A DNA stretch of 64,000 nucleotides from Cytobacillus stercorigallinarum (GCF_014836495.1 NZ_JACSQT010000002.1:434001-498000), one strand, 5' to 3'. Shown: positions 30,151 through 40,555, counted from the stretch's first letter. Program-made: numbers and translations. The notes: a model not told the origin generated them from the sequence alone.

Positions 30151-30748
30151 TAGTTAATTCTCCTTACTTATTATGAAATTATTTATATCATTCATTTAAT
30201 TGTTCGTTTTAACTAAATCACAAACGAGTATAATCTTTTAATCCCAAATTGCATTGTACAATATTACAAAAAAATTTGAAAGCATAAAGTATTTTTTTAA
30301 TTGTTATCCGTCGTACAACACCATTTGTCCACCCATCGTGTAATTTTACCGTTATTAACAGGATGCATGATGATATTTTTTCATCCCCTTTCAACATTTT
30401 TACCACAATCATAGCAATCAATATCATCGCTTTTGATGGCATTTCAATATTTTCACAAAAACTTTAAATCTCTTCTCTTGATTCCATGTAGCACCTTTTC
30501 TGATATAGAACAGTTAAACGATATGATAATTATTTTATAAACTAAAAACGAAGATTGATTCTTTACTTTTCAGCTTTTAGATCAACGCGATTTCTATAAA
30601 AAAGATTCAATCTTTTCATTTATTATTGATAAAAATGATCTAAACATAAATAAAACGAACAATTACTGTAATTAAACAATAATTGTTCGTTTCTGTGTGT
30701 AGCTATACTTTTTTTATTAGAAATGAGCAAAGCGTTGCTCACTTATAT
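30151..30748. other. Gap between topA and trmFO
   Basis: A 598-base AT-rich interval. It contains the topA terminator (30652 to 30692), an imperfect 14-bp inverted repeat (30551 to 30564 with 30601 to 30614, one mismatch) and a small 7-bp hairpin just after topA (30724 to 30741). The 13-mer TAATTGTTCGTTT occurs at 30197 and 30680 and inverted at 30653. A 74-codon open frame at 30218 to 30442 lacks a binding site and is not called. No tRNA or riboswitch was recognised. Confidence 0.5.
30652..30692 (-). terminator. Probable topA terminator
   Basis: Perfect 13-bp AT-rich stem (30653 to 30665 with 30680 to 30692, 14-base loop) followed on the minus strand by TTTTATTTATG, about 60 bases after the topA stop. 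Confidence 0.6.
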
Positions 30749-32824
30749 TTATCCTTGTTTTTCTTCTTTATAATCGCACTCCACACACTGTACTTGTACA
30801 CCCTTTTTCAGCTTTTTCTCAACGAGTAATGATTCACATTTCGGACAGCTTCTTGCTATCGGCTTATCCCATGATATAAACTCACACTCAGGGTAGCGGT
30901 CACAACCATAAAAGATACGGCGCTTTTTGCTTTTTCTTTCAATGATATTACCTTCTTTACAAGTAGGGCATTTCACACCGATTTCCTTAACAATTGCCTT
31001 CGTATTGCGACACTCCGGAAAGTTACTGCAAGCCATAAACTTGCCATAGCGCCCCATTTTAAATACCATCGGGCTTCCACATTGTTCACAATCTTCACCT
31101 GCAGGCTCATCTTTAATTTCTATTTCCTGCATTTCTTTCTCTGCCACTTCTAATCGTTTTTCAAAACCTTGGTAAAATTCATCAATAATTTTAACCCAAT
31201 TTTCTTTTCCCTCTTCAATATAATCCAGATCTTGTTCCATTTTTGCAGTAAATTCTACATCTAATATCTCAGGGAAAAACTCCATTAATAGTACGGAAAC
31301 GACTTCTCCTAATTCAGTTGGGACAAAACGTTTATTATCTAATGTTACATAGCCACGCTTCTGAATTGTATCTAGCGTCGGTGCAAAAGTTGAAGGTCTG
31401 CCTATCCCAAGTTCTTCGAGTGTTTTGACCAACCTTGCTTCTGTATATCTTGGAGGTGGTTGGGTAAAGTGTTGTTTCGGTTCGATATCCTTCTTAACGA
31501 CTTTATCTCCCTCTTTTAAATTAGGGAGCATATTAGATTTTTCTTCCGTCTGATCATCTGTTCCTTCGACATACACTTTCATAAACCCAGGAAATTTAAC
31601 CTTTGACCCGTTTGCTCTAAATGTCACTTGACCATTGATTAAATCTACACTCATTGTATCCATAACAGCAGGAGCCATTTGACTAGCAGTAAAGCGTTCC
31701 CAGATTAAGCGATATAAACGAAGCTGATCTCTTGAGAGATGCTCTTTCAATGAATTTGGTTCCCTTAATATACTCGTAGGTCGGATGGCTTCATGTGCAT
31801 CTTGAGCATTAGCGTTTTTCTTTTCTTTCCTTTTTGATGCCGGTAAATATTCTTTACCATATTGGTTTGTAATATATTCAACTGCTTCATTTTGAGCAAT
31901 TTCAGATACTCTCGTAGAATCTGTTCTCATATACGTGATTAAACCGATTGTACCTTCTTTTCCTAAATCAATACCTTCGTAAAGCTGCTGTGCAAGCATC
32001 ATTGTTTTCTTTGCTCGGAAGTTTAATTTTCTTGCTGCTTCCTGTTGAAGAGAAGACGTAGTAAAAGGGACTGCTGGATTTCTCTTTCTCTCCTTTTTCG
32101 TTACATCTGTCACTTCAAACTCATTATTCTTTAGCTCTTTTAAAACCGCTTGCACATCTTCTTCAGACTTCAACTCAAACTTTTTACCATTTAGCGCAAA
32201 AAAGCTTGCATCAAACGCAGATTTACCTTTGACAAATTCGCCATCGATGCTCCAATATTCTTCTGGTTCGAACTGGTTAATTTCCTTTTCTCTATCAAGA
32301 ATTAAGCGAACAGCGATTGATTGTACACGACCGGCACTAAGCCCTTTTTTAACCTTTTTCCATAGTAGCGGACTAATATTATAGCCCACTAACCTGTCTA
32401 GCATTCTTCTTGCTTGTTGGGCATCAACTAAATCCATATTAATCGCACGTGGATGTTTAAAAGATTCTTTGATGGCATCTTTTGTGATTTCATTAAATAC
32501 GACACGGCATTTTGAATCAATATCCATATCTAAGCTATGTGCCAAATGCCAAGCAATTGCTTCCCCTTCGCGATCGGGGTCAGCTGCGAGGTAAATTTTC
32601 TTTGCCTTTTTTGCAGCTGTTTTTAACTCTTTTAGTACTGGTCCTTTACCTCGAATGGTTATATATTTTGGTTCATAATTATTCTCTACATCTACACCCG
32701 TCTGGCTCTTAGGTAAATCCCTTACATGCCCCATGGATGCTTTCACTTTATATTTTTTCCCCAAGTATCTTTCTATTGTTTTTGCTTTCGCTGGGGATTC
32801 TACGATTACTAGAAATTCTGACAT
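30749..32824 (-). CDS. topA: DNA topoisomerase I TopA
   Basis: Type IA topoisomerase that relaxes negative supercoils. The TOPRIM domain opens [19 protein letters not shown], with acidic DPDREGEA near residue 110. The active Tyr is in [12 protein letters not shown] near residue 300. Three C-terminal four-cysteine zinc-ribbon segments begin CEQCG, CPTCK and CPKCE. Start ATG 32824 (MSEFLV) follows GAGGAGG by eight bases and gives about 691 aa, equal to B. subtilis TopA. The frame continues upstream without a supported start. Confidence 0.97.
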   Translation of the reverse strand: MSEFLVIVESPAKAKTIERYLGKKYKVKASMGHVRDLPKSQTGVDVENNYEPKYITIRGKGPVLKELKTAAKKAKKIYLAADPDREGEAIAWHLAHSLDMDIDSKCRVVFNEITKDAIKESFKHPRAINMDLVDAQQARRMLDRLVGYNISPLLWKKVKKGLSAGRVQSIAVRLILDREKEINQFEPEEYWSIDGEFVKGKSAFDASFFALNGKKFELKSEEDVQAVLKELKNNEFEVTDVTKKERKRNPAVPFTTSSLQQEAARKLNFRAKKTMMLAQQLYEGIDLGKEGTIGLITYMRTDSTRVSEIAQNEAVEYITNQYGKEYLPASKRKEKKNANAQDAHEAIRPTSILREPNSLKEHLSRDQLRLYRLIWERFTASQMAPAVMDTMSVDLINGQVTFRANGSKVKFPGFMKVYVEGTDDQTEEKSNMLPNLKEGDKVVKKDIEPKQHFTQPPPRYTEARLVKTLEELGIGRPSTFAPTLDTIQKRGYVTLDNKRFVPTELGEVVSVLLMEFFPEILDVEFTAKMEQDLDYIEEGKENWVKIIDEFYQGFEKRLEVAEKEMQEIEIKDEPAGEDCEQCGSPMVFKMGRYGKFMACSNFPECRNTKAIVKEIGVKCPTCKEGNIIERKSKKRRIFYGCDRYPECEFISWDKPIARSCPKCESLLVEKKLKKGVQVQCVECDYKEEKQG

Positions 32825-33131
32825 CCAGTTGTCCTCCTCAAGAGGGAATAAATTTGCTAAACCCGCTGTTTCTTTCATTTTTAGATAAATGTTTTTATGT
32901 TTATTGTTATTTATTGACCATTTTCTACCTATTTAAATGCTCAATAGTATTTGTTCTTTGAAATATCCACTATTATTAATCAATCTATTTAGCTTTGTCA
33001 AATCTAAACTGCGACTATCGCATCTCAAATTGTTGTCTGACAAACAAACTTCTGAAGCAAAATGTATAACAGTTTTTCAATAATTTCAACCTTTTTCATA
33101 AAAATTCCTGTAAAAATTATGATTTTTGCCC
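32825..33131. other. Gap between dprA and topA
   Basis: About 307 AT-rich bases. Apart from the topA promoter (32973 to 33001) I see only a short AT-only inverted repeat near 33105 to 33125. No gene is supported. Confidence 0.5.
32973..33001 (-). promoter_or_regulatory. Sigma-A promoter upstream of topA
   Basis: On the minus strand TTGACA (32996 to 33001), 17-base spacer, TAATAA (32973 to 32978). The -10 lies about 150 bases before the topA ATG, so the transcript would have a long leader. Confidence 0.6.
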
Positions 33132-34010
33132 CTAATATACCAGCTCTTCTATAATATCTTCTGCAGAAAGTATTAATTTCGCCCCATGTTGTATCAGTTC
33201 ATTTGTTCCAGAGAAAAAAGGTGAAAGAATGCCGCCTGGTACTGCAAACACATCTCTTCCTTCTTGAACAGCAAAGTTAGCGGTAATGAGAGATCCGCTT
33301 TTACTTTTTGCCTCAATGACTAAAGTTGCACGGCTAATACCACTAATTATGCGATTTCTCATCGGAAAATGCCATCTTTCCGCTTTTGTGTGCGGTGGAT
33401 ACTCTGATAAAACAAGGTGATGACGAGACATTTGCTGAAATAAATGGCGGTTACTGTTTGGATACATATGAAAAAAACCACTTCCCAATACCCCAATTGT
33501 ATGCCCACCTAAGTGCATAGCTACTTTATGAGCATGGGCATCAACTCCATTTGCTAAACCACTTGCGATAATAAATCCTTTTTTTATGAGTGTTGGAAAG
33601 ATTTCTTCGATTACTCTCGCACCGTATTCAGTCATATTTCGGCTTCCGACAACAGATAGAATTGGTTTTTTATTTAATATAGACAAATCTCCTTTTGCAT
33701 AAAGAAACCAAGGTGGCTGATACGTTTCCTTCAAAAGCTTAGGATAATTTTCATCCATTATAGAAATGATTTGTATATCGTTGTTCACATACTGTGAAAG
33801 TAGCTCTTCCATGTTTAAGGAATGAATTTCATCATTAATTTTTTTCCTTGTATCTGCAGTTAGAAAGTGAAAATAAGGGAGAGGTTTTTGTTGTTGAAAA
33901 GAGATAGAGGAAAGGGAAGGATCCGCTTTTACAATTTGATATAGTGTTTTCCACGACACAGAGCGACAATGATGAAGGGTGAGTAATTTAGTTGTCAACA
34001 AATCATGCAT
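33132..34010 (-). CDS. dprA: DNA-processing protein DprA (Smf)
   Basis: DprA protects incoming single-stranded DNA and loads RecA during transformation. The Rossmann-fold core begins near residue 85 with YPKLLKETYQPPWFLYAKGD, followed by SVVGSRNMTEYG, IASGLANGVDAHAH, LGSGFFHMYPNSNRHLF and SGSLITANFAVQEGRDVFAVPG. 292 aa. AAGGAG lies nine bases before the ATG. Monocistronic appearance: a terminator precedes it and the topA promoter follows. Confidence 0.95.
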   Translation of the reverse strand: MHDLLTTKLLTLHHCRSVSWKTLYQIVKADPSLSSISFQQQKPLPYFHFLTADTRKKINDEIHSLNMEELLSQYVNNDIQIISIMDENYPKLLKETYQPPWFLYAKGDLSILNKKPILSVVGSRNMTEYGARVIEEIFPTLIKKGFIIASGLANGVDAHAHKVAMHLGGHTIGVLGSGFFHMYPNSNRHLFQQMSRHHLVLSEYPPHTKAERWHFPMRNRIISGISRATLVIEAKSKSGSLITANFAVQEGRDVFAVPGGILSPFFSGTNELIQHGAKLILSAEDIIEELVY

Positions 34011-34060
34011 TATAACACACTCCTTTTTCTTAATTTTTAGTTAATTATTTTATTTAATAA

Positions 34061-34085
34061 AGTCCCCTTTATTGAAAAGGGGACT
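34061..34085 (-). terminator. Terminator after sucCD
   Basis: Perfect 10-bp stem AGTCCCCTTT / AAAGGGGACT with a 5-base loop, followed on the minus strand by TTATTAAATAAAA. It sits just after the sucD stop. Confidence 0.8.
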
Positions 34086-34095
34086 CTTTTATTAA

Positions 34096-34998
34096 TTAAT
34101 GCGTTTTACATTTATCATATAGATCTGTTTCTTTTAACACTTTAATAAGTGTTTCACCCATTACTGAAGGTGTGTCAGCTACTTGAATTCCACACTCGTT
34201 CATTACACGGATTTTTTCATCAGCTGTTCCTTTACCACCAGAGATAATCGCACCAGCATGGCCCATACGTTTTCCTGGAGGCGCTGTACGACCACCGATA
34301 AAGCCAACAACAGGTTTATTCATGTTCGCTTTTACCCACTCAGCAGCTTCTTCTTCTGCAGTTCCACCGATTTCACCAATCATGATAACTGCATAAGTTT
34401 CAGGGTCATTATTGAACTCTTTTAATACATCGATGAAGTTTGTACCATTAACTGGGTCTCCACCAATACCTACAGCAGTCGTTTGTCCAATTCCAGCTTC
34501 TGATAATTGGTGCACTGCTTCATAAGTTAATGTACCTGAACGTGAAACTACGCCCACATGACCTTTTTTGTGAATGTATCCTGGCATAATACCAATTTTA
34601 CATTCGTCTGCTGTAATAACACCTGGACAGTTAGGTCCAACTAGACGCGTTTTCTTACCTTCCATGTAACGTTTCACTTTCACCATATCAAGTACTGGAA
34701 TGTGCTCCGTAATACAGATAGCAAGATCTAACTCAGCATCCGTTGCTTCCATGATTGAATCTGCAGCAAAAGGTGCTGGAACATAGATAACAGATGCAGT
34801 TGCACCAGTTGCTTCAACAGCTTCTTTCACAGTATTAAAAACAGGTACACCTTCGACTTCCATGCCACCTTTACCAGGAGTCACACCGCCGACAATTTTA
34901 GTACCGTATTCAAGCATTTGTTTTGTATGGAATAGCGCAGTTGAACCAGTAATTCCTTGTACAATCACTTTTGTATCTTTATTAATAAATACGCTCAT
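34096..34998 (-). CDS. sucD: Succinyl-CoA synthetase alpha subunit SucD
   Basis: The alpha subunit binds CoA and carries the phospho-histidine of succinyl-CoA ligase in the TCA cycle. It shows [15 protein letters not shown] and GGVTPGKGG at the N-terminal CoA-binding fold, [10 protein letters not shown], and [13 protein letters not shown] near residue 246 with the active His. 300 aa. Paired with sucC 92 bases upstream. Confidence 0.97.
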   Translation of the reverse strand: MSVFINKDTKVIVQGITGSTALFHTKQMLEYGTKIVGGVTPGKGGMEVEGVPVFNTVKEAVEATGATASVIYVPAPFAADSIMEATDAELDLAICITEHIPVLDMVKVKRYMEGKKTRLVGPNCPGVITADECKIGIMPGYIHKKGHVGVVSRSGTLTYEAVHQLSEAGIGQTTAVGIGGDPVNGTNFIDVLKEFNNDPETYAVIMIGEIGGTAEEEAAEWVKANMNKPVVGFIGGRTAPPGKRMGHAGAIISGGKGTADEKIRVMNECGIQVADTPSVMGETLIKVLKETDLYDKCKTH

Positions 34999-35090
34999 GT
35001 TTTTTTCTCCTTCCTGATTTCCGTATCTCAGAAATAATAACTAAGGCACAACGCCCATTATCATTTTTTTTCGTCATCTACCTATAGGTC

Positions 35091-36251
35091 TTATCCTACA
35101 AGTGATACGATTTTTTGCGCGCCGTCAGCCATAGAGTCTGCTGCAACGATTTCAACATCAGATTCAGCAAGAATTTTCTTACCTAAGTCCACATTTGTAC
35201 CTTCTAAACGTACAACTAGAGGAACTTCTAATCCAACTTGTTTAGCCGCTTCAACAACACCTGTAGCAATAACATCACATTTCATAATTCCGCCAAAGAT
35301 ATTAACGAAAATACCTTTAACATTTTCATCAGAAAGGATAATTTTGAATGCTTCAGTTACTTTCTCAGCAGTCGCACCGCCCCCAACATCAAGGAAGTTT
35401 GCCGGATCGCCGCCATAATGCTTGATAATGTCCATTGTAGACATAGCAAGGCCCGCACCATTAACCATACAACCAATGTTGCCGTCAAGTGCGATATAGC
35501 TTAAGTCATATTTAGAAGCTTCAATTTCTTTTGTATCTTCTTCTTCTAAGTCACGCATTTCTAAAATGTCTTTACGACGATATAATGCGTTGCTATCGAA
35601 GTTTAATTTTGCATCAAGGGCCATTACTTTACCGTCCCCTGTTACAACTAATGGGTTAATCTCAGCAATTGAACAATCTTTTTCTACATATGCTTGATAA
35701 AGACCCATCATAAATTTAACAGCTTGGTTAACAAGCTTTGTAGGGATATTAATATTAAAAGCAATACGACGTGCTTGGAACGCTGTTAATCCAACAACAG
35801 GATCAATTTCTTCTTTGAAGATTTTCTCTGGAGTAGCTTCTGCTACTTCTTCAATTTCTGTTCCGCCTTCTTCAGAAGCCATTAGCGTTACACGTGAAGT
35901 TGCACGGTCTAAAACTAGTCCAACATAATATTCTTTTTGAATGTCGCAACCTTCTTCGATAAGCAAACGTTTTACTTCTTTTCCTTCTGGTCCTGTTTGG
36001 TGAGTAACAAGCGTTTTACCTAGAATTTCTTCAGCATATGTACGCACTTCTTCCAAGTTTTTAGCTACTTTTACTCCGCCAGCTTTTCCACGTCCACCTG
36101 CATGGATTTGCGCCTTTACAACACATACGTCTGTACCTAATTCTTTTGCGGCTTCTACTGCTTCTTCAACAGTGAATGCTACTTTACCATTTGGTACTGC
36201 AACCCCGTATTGTCTGAGGACTTCTTTTCCTTGATACTCATGTATATTCAT
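35091..36251 (-). CDS. sucC: Succinyl-CoA synthetase beta subunit SucC
   Basis: The beta subunit provides the ATP-grasp nucleotide site and succinate site. It opens [20 protein letters not shown], with [16 protein letters not shown] near residue 46, EINPLVVT near 198, [14 protein letters not shown] near 263 and [12 protein letters not shown] near 315. 386 aa. GGAGGATGGGAA precedes the ATG. Confidence 0.97.
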   Translation of the reverse strand: MNIHEYQGKEVLRQYGVAVPNGKVAFTVEEAVEAAKELGTDVCVVKAQIHAGGRGKAGGVKVAKNLEEVRTYAEEILGKTLVTHQTGPEGKEVKRLLIEEGCDIQKEYYVGLVLDRATSRVTLMASEEGGTEIEEVAEATPEKIFKEEIDPVVGLTAFQARRIAFNINIPTKLVNQAVKFMMGLYQAYVEKDCSIAEINPLVVTGDGKVMALDAKLNFDSNALYRRKDILEMRDLEEEDTKEIEASKYDLSYIALDGNIGCMVNGAGLAMSTMDIIKHYGGDPANFLDVGGGATAEKVTEAFKIILSDENVKGIFVNIFGGIMKCDVIATGVVEAAKQVGLEVPLVVRLEGTNVDLGKKILAESDVEIVAADSMADGAQKIVSLVG

Positions 36252-36371
36252 TTCCCATCCTCCTAACTAACTCTTCAAAAAATTAGACTGCGTTTACATT
36301 TTATATAATGTGACAAAAGTTGTCTACAGTATTATCTGAAATATTCAATCCTCGGATTCGATACTTATTCA

Positions 36372-36387
36372 AAAAAAGCGCTTTAAG
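36372..36387 (-). promoter_or_regulatory. Candidate CcpA (cre) site upstream of sucC
   Basis: The palindrome AAAGCGCTTT (36375 to 36384) within an A/T-flanked context matches the core of the cre consensus, about 120 bases before sucC. The outer TG/CA positions are not perfect. A possible promoter nearer sucC (TAGACA, 17 bases, TAAAAT; about 36300 to 36330) would place the site upstream of the -35. Confidence 0.35.
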
Positions 36388-36537
36388 CCTTTATCTCATC
36401 GCATTTTTTCTATTTTAAAAAAATATTATTGTTTACAACTACTCCACCTTTTCAAAAAATTGAATAATTACAATACCCTTACTTTGGGGTACTGGTATTT
36501 GGAAAAGAATGACTATCGACTCAGTAAACGCACGCCA

Positions 36538-36813
36538 TTATTTTACTCCTTTCGCCTTTCGGTCTACTTGATAAATAAACGCAAAAACTTCTGCAACTAC
36601 TTGATATAGCTCTTCAGGTATTTTTTCATTCATATTTAATTTTCCTAGTACCTCTACTAACGAGGGATCTTCTTGAATGGGTAATTCATGCTGTTGTGCA
36701 ACAGTTATAATATTTTCTGCAATGAGCCCTTTTCCTTTAGCAGAAACAACTGGTGCATCCATCTTTTCTGAGTATGATAGGGCAACCGCTTTTTTGGATC
36801 TTTGTCCATTCAT
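36538..36813 (-). CDS. ylqH: Stand-alone FlhB C-terminal-like protein YlqH
   Basis: A 91-aa soluble protein that aligns with the cytoplasmic part of FlhB downstream of its NPTH autocleavage site. Compare AVALSYSEKMDAPVVSAKG here with AICLKYDESKADAPILTAKG in FlhB, and IPEELYQVVAEVFAFIYQV with IPEEFFKAVAEVLAYVYKV. The cleavage tetrapeptide itself is replaced by RSKK, and there is no membrane domain. The ATG overlaps the ylqG stop (ATGA). Its function is not established; YlqG next door has a FliK-like domain. Confidence 0.88.
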   Translation of the reverse strand: MNGQRSKKAVALSYSEKMDAPVVSAKGKGLIAENIITVAQQHELPIQEDPSLVEVLGKLNMNEKIPEELYQVVAEVFAFIYQVDRKAKGVK

Positions 36814-38573
36814 ATTCGCATATCAACACCTATTATTTGAATTGGATTGGTTGTATCCTTCTTTTCCTCTTTCATTTTACTTGTTATTTCAGAAAAACTA
36901 ATTTTCGTTAATTGGTAATTCATTTCGTTCAATTTACTTTTAATCAGCTCTTCAAATGGCTTCGTATCTGGAAGCAGTCTTGTATTTTCAATTGATAGAT
37001 TCATCGTGATTACTCTGTTTTGAATCTGCAATTTTATAAAGGTTTCTCCCAATGTTTCCATATTTAAATGAAATAGGACCCGACAGAAACTTGGATCAAT
37101 CTCTCCATTCTTTTTACTTTTACCTGACCACTGCATTGAAAGAAGTTTACTAAATGGGCCTAGTGGAAATGGCAACTGCAGGGCAAAATGTGAGAGTCCA
37201 TCTGTATCAGAAGAAAGTAACTGCATGCCAGTGATTTTATTTAATAACTCTTTTGCAGCTTCAGTCAGTGCAGGTTGCTGAATATCTTTGAGCAACTGTA
37301 ATATTAGCGGTTTAATAGCATGAATGTTTATATGCTGCTTTTCATTCATTTGCTGTTCATATGTTAAACCGAATAAAGCTAATATTTGCTTTAGTTCACC
37401 CTTTATCATCACTGGCGTATGTAATTGCTGCCTGGTTTCTTCCGCTATATTATACAATAGCTGTTGTGTTTTTGAATAAGCGCTTTTATTTAAGGTTTCT
37501 AGCACTTGAAGTTGTTCATTTAAACGTGAATAAATATTTATAAGTGGTGATGAAGTTTGCTTGATGGGAGTTGACGAATGATCATATAATTTCGCCAGAC
37601 CATCCTTTATTAAACTTGTTATCTGGTTAGCATTTAAAGGCAAAGTGATTTCTCCATTTTTTATGCTAGCTTGTAACTTAGTACCACTCTCCCACGCAAA
37701 TGAGAAAGCGTGATTTAATTTTGTTAATGTGAGCAAAAAAGGGGCCGTTTGTTTTTGTATACCCCTGCTTTGTATATCTTGTAAAAGGGTTAATATTGCT
37801 TTATTTTTTTCATCTGATCTGGTATATAACAGTTGCTGAATGATTTGTTCTTCACTGCTTTTCGGTGAAAATACACCTAACTTTTGTAACAAGGAGAAAC
37901 TTTCTTTTGCTTGAACGCTATTTTTCAACCAGCCATCCATTAAACTAGTTAACATTTTATCGTTGAATAGATGGTTAAATTTAGTTAATAAGTGATCAAG
38001 TGTTTGAGCTGTTTCGTTATTGAGATAGGGCGTAAGCTTATGCTGAAGATTGTTTATGGCAAACGTGATTGTTCGCTCATTTTTAATGCTATGTACGGCG
38101 TTGAAAACATCTTTAGTTAATGGCAATCTTCTATCTAGAAGTGTTTTAAATACAGCAATATCTTGTTTTGTATCACCCGTCATCCAAAGAGTAAATGATT
38201 TTACAAGCGATTGATTAAGCGGAATCTCTCGACTTTGAAACCATTTAACGAGCTTAAGCTTTTCTTGTGTAACCTTTATTCCCATCGTTTGTAGAATCGC
38301 TTGTGGTGATATGCCTTTTAAAAATTGATTTTCATCGATAATTTGTAAGTGAATGCCCTCACCATTTTTTTGCACCACAAACCAAATATCACTATTGTTG
38401 ATAAGATTAATTGAGGTTTTCGCAAAAATCTTCTGGGCCCCTATTTGAATTTCAGCCATGTTTTCCTCATTCACCTTTAAAACTTTGCCCTTTAGCAATT
38501 GCCCTGGCCGCAACATGAGAGGCTGGTTTTTTATTTGATCTCTTGAAACCAGCGTTAATTCATTCACTTCCAC
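36810..38573 (-). CDS. ylqG: Uncharacterised FliK-like protein YlqG
   Basis: A 587-aa protein of unknown function found beside rnhB in Bacillaceae. It has no signal peptide or membrane segment. The first 80 residues contain GQLLKGKVLKVNEENMAEIQIG, a small beta-rich module. The middle is helical and Gln/Lys-rich. Residues about 465 to 560 (FPLGPFSKLLSMQW; LFHLNMETLGETFIKLQI; VITMNLSIENTRLL) resemble the FliK Flg_hook C-terminal domain. The start is a GTG at 38573, eight bases after AAGGGGA. It overlaps ylqH by four bases, so the two are probably co-translated. Confidence 0.82.
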   Translation of the reverse strand: MEVNELTLVSRDQIKNQPLMLRPGQLLKGKVLKVNEENMAEIQIGAQKIFAKTSINLINNSDIWFVVQKNGEGIHLQIIDENQFLKGISPQAILQTMGIKVTQEKLKLVKWFQSREIPLNQSLVKSFTLWMTGDTKQDIAVFKTLLDRRLPLTKDVFNAVHSIKNERTITFAINNLQHKLTPYLNNETAQTLDHLLTKFNHLFNDKMLTSLMDGWLKNSVQAKESFSLLQKLGVFSPKSSEEQIIQQLLYTRSDEKNKAILTLLQDIQSRGIQKQTAPFLLTLTKLNHAFSFAWESGTKLQASIKNGEITLPLNANQITSLIKDGLAKLYDHSSTPIKQTSSPLINIYSRLNEQLQVLETLNKSAYSKTQQLLYNIAEETRQQLHTPVMIKGELKQILALFGLTYEQQMNEKQHINIHAIKPLILQLLKDIQQPALTEAAKELLNKITGMQLLSSDTDGLSHFALQLPFPLGPFSKLLSMQWSGKSKKNGEIDPSFCRVLFHLNMETLGETFIKLQIQNRVITMNLSIENTRLLPDTKPFEELIKSKLNEMNYQLTKISFSEITSKMKEEKKDTTNPIQIIGVDMRI

Positions 38574-38578
38574 TAACC

Positions 38579-39355
38579 CTATCCCCTTCTTTTGTCAATT
38601 AGAAAATCCTTAACTGGCGCAAAGCTACGGCGATGAATCGGAGATATTCCTGTTTCTTCAATTGCACGTAAATGTTCCTTTGTACCGTAGCCCATATTAT
38701 TCGCAAATCCATAGGCAGGATATTGTTTATCATAATCTTTCATCAAGCTGTCACGTTCTACTTTTGCTACAACTGAGGCAGCAGCAATACTAATACTCTT
38801 GCTATCACCCTTTATGATTGATTCACTCGGATAAGGTGTGTTTAATTTAACGGCATCAATAAGCAAAAAATCAGGTTGCGTTTGCAAACGATTGATCGCA
38901 TTCATCATCGCTTTTTTTGATGCCTCTAAAATATTCATTGTATCAATCTCATGATGATCAATCATACATGTTGAAACAGCAGTCGCTTCTTCCATAATTC
39001 TTTCATAATAATACAAGCGTTTCTCTTCAGAGAGTTTTTTTGAGTCATCAATACCTATAAGCTGAATGTTCTCAGGTAAAATAACGGCGGCGGCTACAAC
39101 CGGTCCAGCTAACGGACCTCGCCCTACCTCATCTACCCCGGCAATCAAACGATAACCTTCACTATGAAATCGCTTTTCATATTTTTGCATGCACTCGTAC
39201 TTCTTTAGTAATGCCCCTCGTTTTTCTATTTGCTTATCCCAGCGTCCTAATGCTTTTTGCACGCCTTTTCTTTCATCTAATCTTAATGTTTTTATGTATT
39301 CATTTTCTATATCACTATTCTTTAATAATTGCTCTATTTCTTTAATCGATTTCAT
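38579..39355 (-). CDS. rnhB: Ribonuclease HII RnhB
   Basis: RNase HII removes ribonucleotides from DNA. The catalytic motif GVDEVGRGPLAGPVVAAAV is near residue 74, SKKLSEEKR near 105, and the third acidic site LLIDAVKL near 166. The roughly 65-residue N-terminal extension seen in Bacillus RnhB is present. 258 aa. Confidence 0.96.
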   Translation of the reverse strand: MKSIKEIEQLLKNSDIENEYIKTLRLDERKGVQKALGRWDKQIEKRGALLKKYECMQKYEKRFHSEGYRLIAGVDEVGRGPLAGPVVAAAVILPENIQLIGIDDSKKLSEEKRLYYYERIMEEATAVSTCMIDHHEIDTMNILEASKKAMMNAINRLQTQPDFLLIDAVKLNTPYPSESIIKGDSKSISIAAASVVAKVERDSLMKDYDKQYPAYGFANNMGYGTKEHLRAIEETGISPIHRRSFAPVKDFLIDKRRG

Positions 39356-39417
39356 GTTTGCATTCTCCTATTTCATCGACAGATTGGTCAAATTCTTAAA
39401 TACTTGCATTCATAGAC

Positions 39418-39450
39418 GAAAAAATAAAGGCCTATGATTAAGACCTTTAT
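39418..39450 (-). terminator. Terminator between rbgA and rnhB
   Basis: Stem TAAAGGTC / GGCCTTTA (39425 to 39432 with 39442 to 39449, one G-U pair) followed by TTTTTTC on the minus strand. Confidence 0.65.
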
Positions 39451-39500
39451 AAATCGGATAATGTACTAACTATATTCTTCTTTTTCGTTCATTGAACACA

Positions 39501-40364
39501 TTACTCTTCATCTATTATATCTTTTGGACTTTCTAATGTTAAGCGCCCAAATTTTTCTGAGCGGAACTCTCTAATAATTAGCTCTGTCACCTTATCATAA
39601 TCAACCGTACCACCGCTCACTAGACAGCCTCTTTTTTTGCCAATTTCATCGAATAGTTCTACGATTTCTTCAGGAAGCTCATTCAATTGATACCTTTCTA
39701 CTAACTTCTCTGGGTAGTGTTCTTTCAAAAACCTTAGGGCATAAACAGCAATATCTTGTAAGTTTAAAATCGTATCTTTAATCGCACCAGTTAATGCAAG
39801 CTTTAAACCAATTTCTTGGTCTTCGAATTTCGGCCATAAAATCCCCGGCGTATCGAGTAGCTCCATCTCTTTTCCAACTTTAATCCAACTTTGCGCCTTC
39901 GTAACACCAGGTTTATTACCTGTTTTAGCGATATTCTTCTTTGCTAAGCGGTTGATTAAAGTTGACTTACCTGCATTTGGTATACCGACTATCATCGCTC
40001 GTATGGCTCTCGGTCTTATACCCTTTGCTCTTTGCTTGTCGAATTTCTCTTGAAGTAATTGTTTTGCTGCCAGAGTAATCTCCTTCATGCCCTGGCCATC
40101 TTGTGAATTGATACTAATTGCTGTTAGCCCTTTGCTTTTAAAATAGTCAATCCACTGTTTTGTGAGTATAGGATCTGCCATATCTGCTTTATTAAGCAAT
40201 ACTAGCCTTGGCTTTTGTTGAATAATCTGTTCAATCATTGGATTTCGTGAGGATAGAGGAATCCTTGCATCAACCAATTCAAAAATAATATCGACTAACT
40301 TTAACTTCTCTGTTACTTCTCGTCTAGCTTTCGCCATATGTCCTGGAAACCATTGTATTGTCAT
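39501..40364 (-). CDS. rbgA: Ribosome biogenesis GTPase RbgA (YlqF)
   Basis: RbgA is a circularly permuted GTPase required for late 50S subunit assembly. The N-terminus is [15 protein letters not shown]4 LLNKADMAD (near residue 57) precedes G1 [12 protein letters not shown] (near 128) and G3 LLDTPGIL (near 172), the permuted order. The RNA-binding ANTAR-like C-terminal domain is present. 287 aa. Confidence 0.96.
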   Translation of the reverse strand: MTIQWFPGHMAKARREVTEKLKLVDIIFELVDARIPLSSRNPMIEQIIQQKPRLVLLNKADMADPILTKQWIDYFKSKGLTAISINSQDGQGMKEITLAAKQLLQEKFDKQRAKGIRPRAIRAMIVGIPNAGKSTLINRLAKKNIAKTGNKPGVTKAQSWIKVGKEMELLDTPGILWPKFEDQEIGLKLALTGAIKDTILNLQDIAVYALRFLKEHYPEKLVERYQLNELPEEIVELFDEIGKKRGCLVSGGTVDYDKVTELIIREFRSEKFGRLTLESPKDIIDEE

Positions 40365-40440
40365 TACTTATCATCACCTTTATATTCACATTTCAAATTT
40401 ACGCTTTATTAAGCATTAAATTAAACTACTACTAGGTACT

Positions 40441-40540
40441 AAAAAAACACAATCATGGCGCTTGTTTTAGAAAAGGGTAACCCTATTCTTTAGTTAAGAG
40501 AAATCAATCACTCATCTTAAGCGCCATATTGTGTTTTAGA
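40441..40540 (-). terminator. Long hairpin terminator after the signal peptidase gene
   Basis: Arms 40446 to 40463 and 40519 to 40535 pair over about 17 bp with a single-base bulge (AACACAAT(C)ATGGCGCTT). The 55-base loop holds an internal GGGTTACCC hairpin. A run of seven T follows on the minus strand. The stop codon of the peptidase gene is about 20 bases upstream. Confidence 0.7.
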
Positions 40541-40555
40541 TGTTATCATGCAAAT

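Noticed and set aside
30218-30442. 74-codon minus-strand frame between topA and trmFO
   Set aside because: No binding site before its ATG and no similarity that I recognise; it would have to be read from the trmFO leader region.
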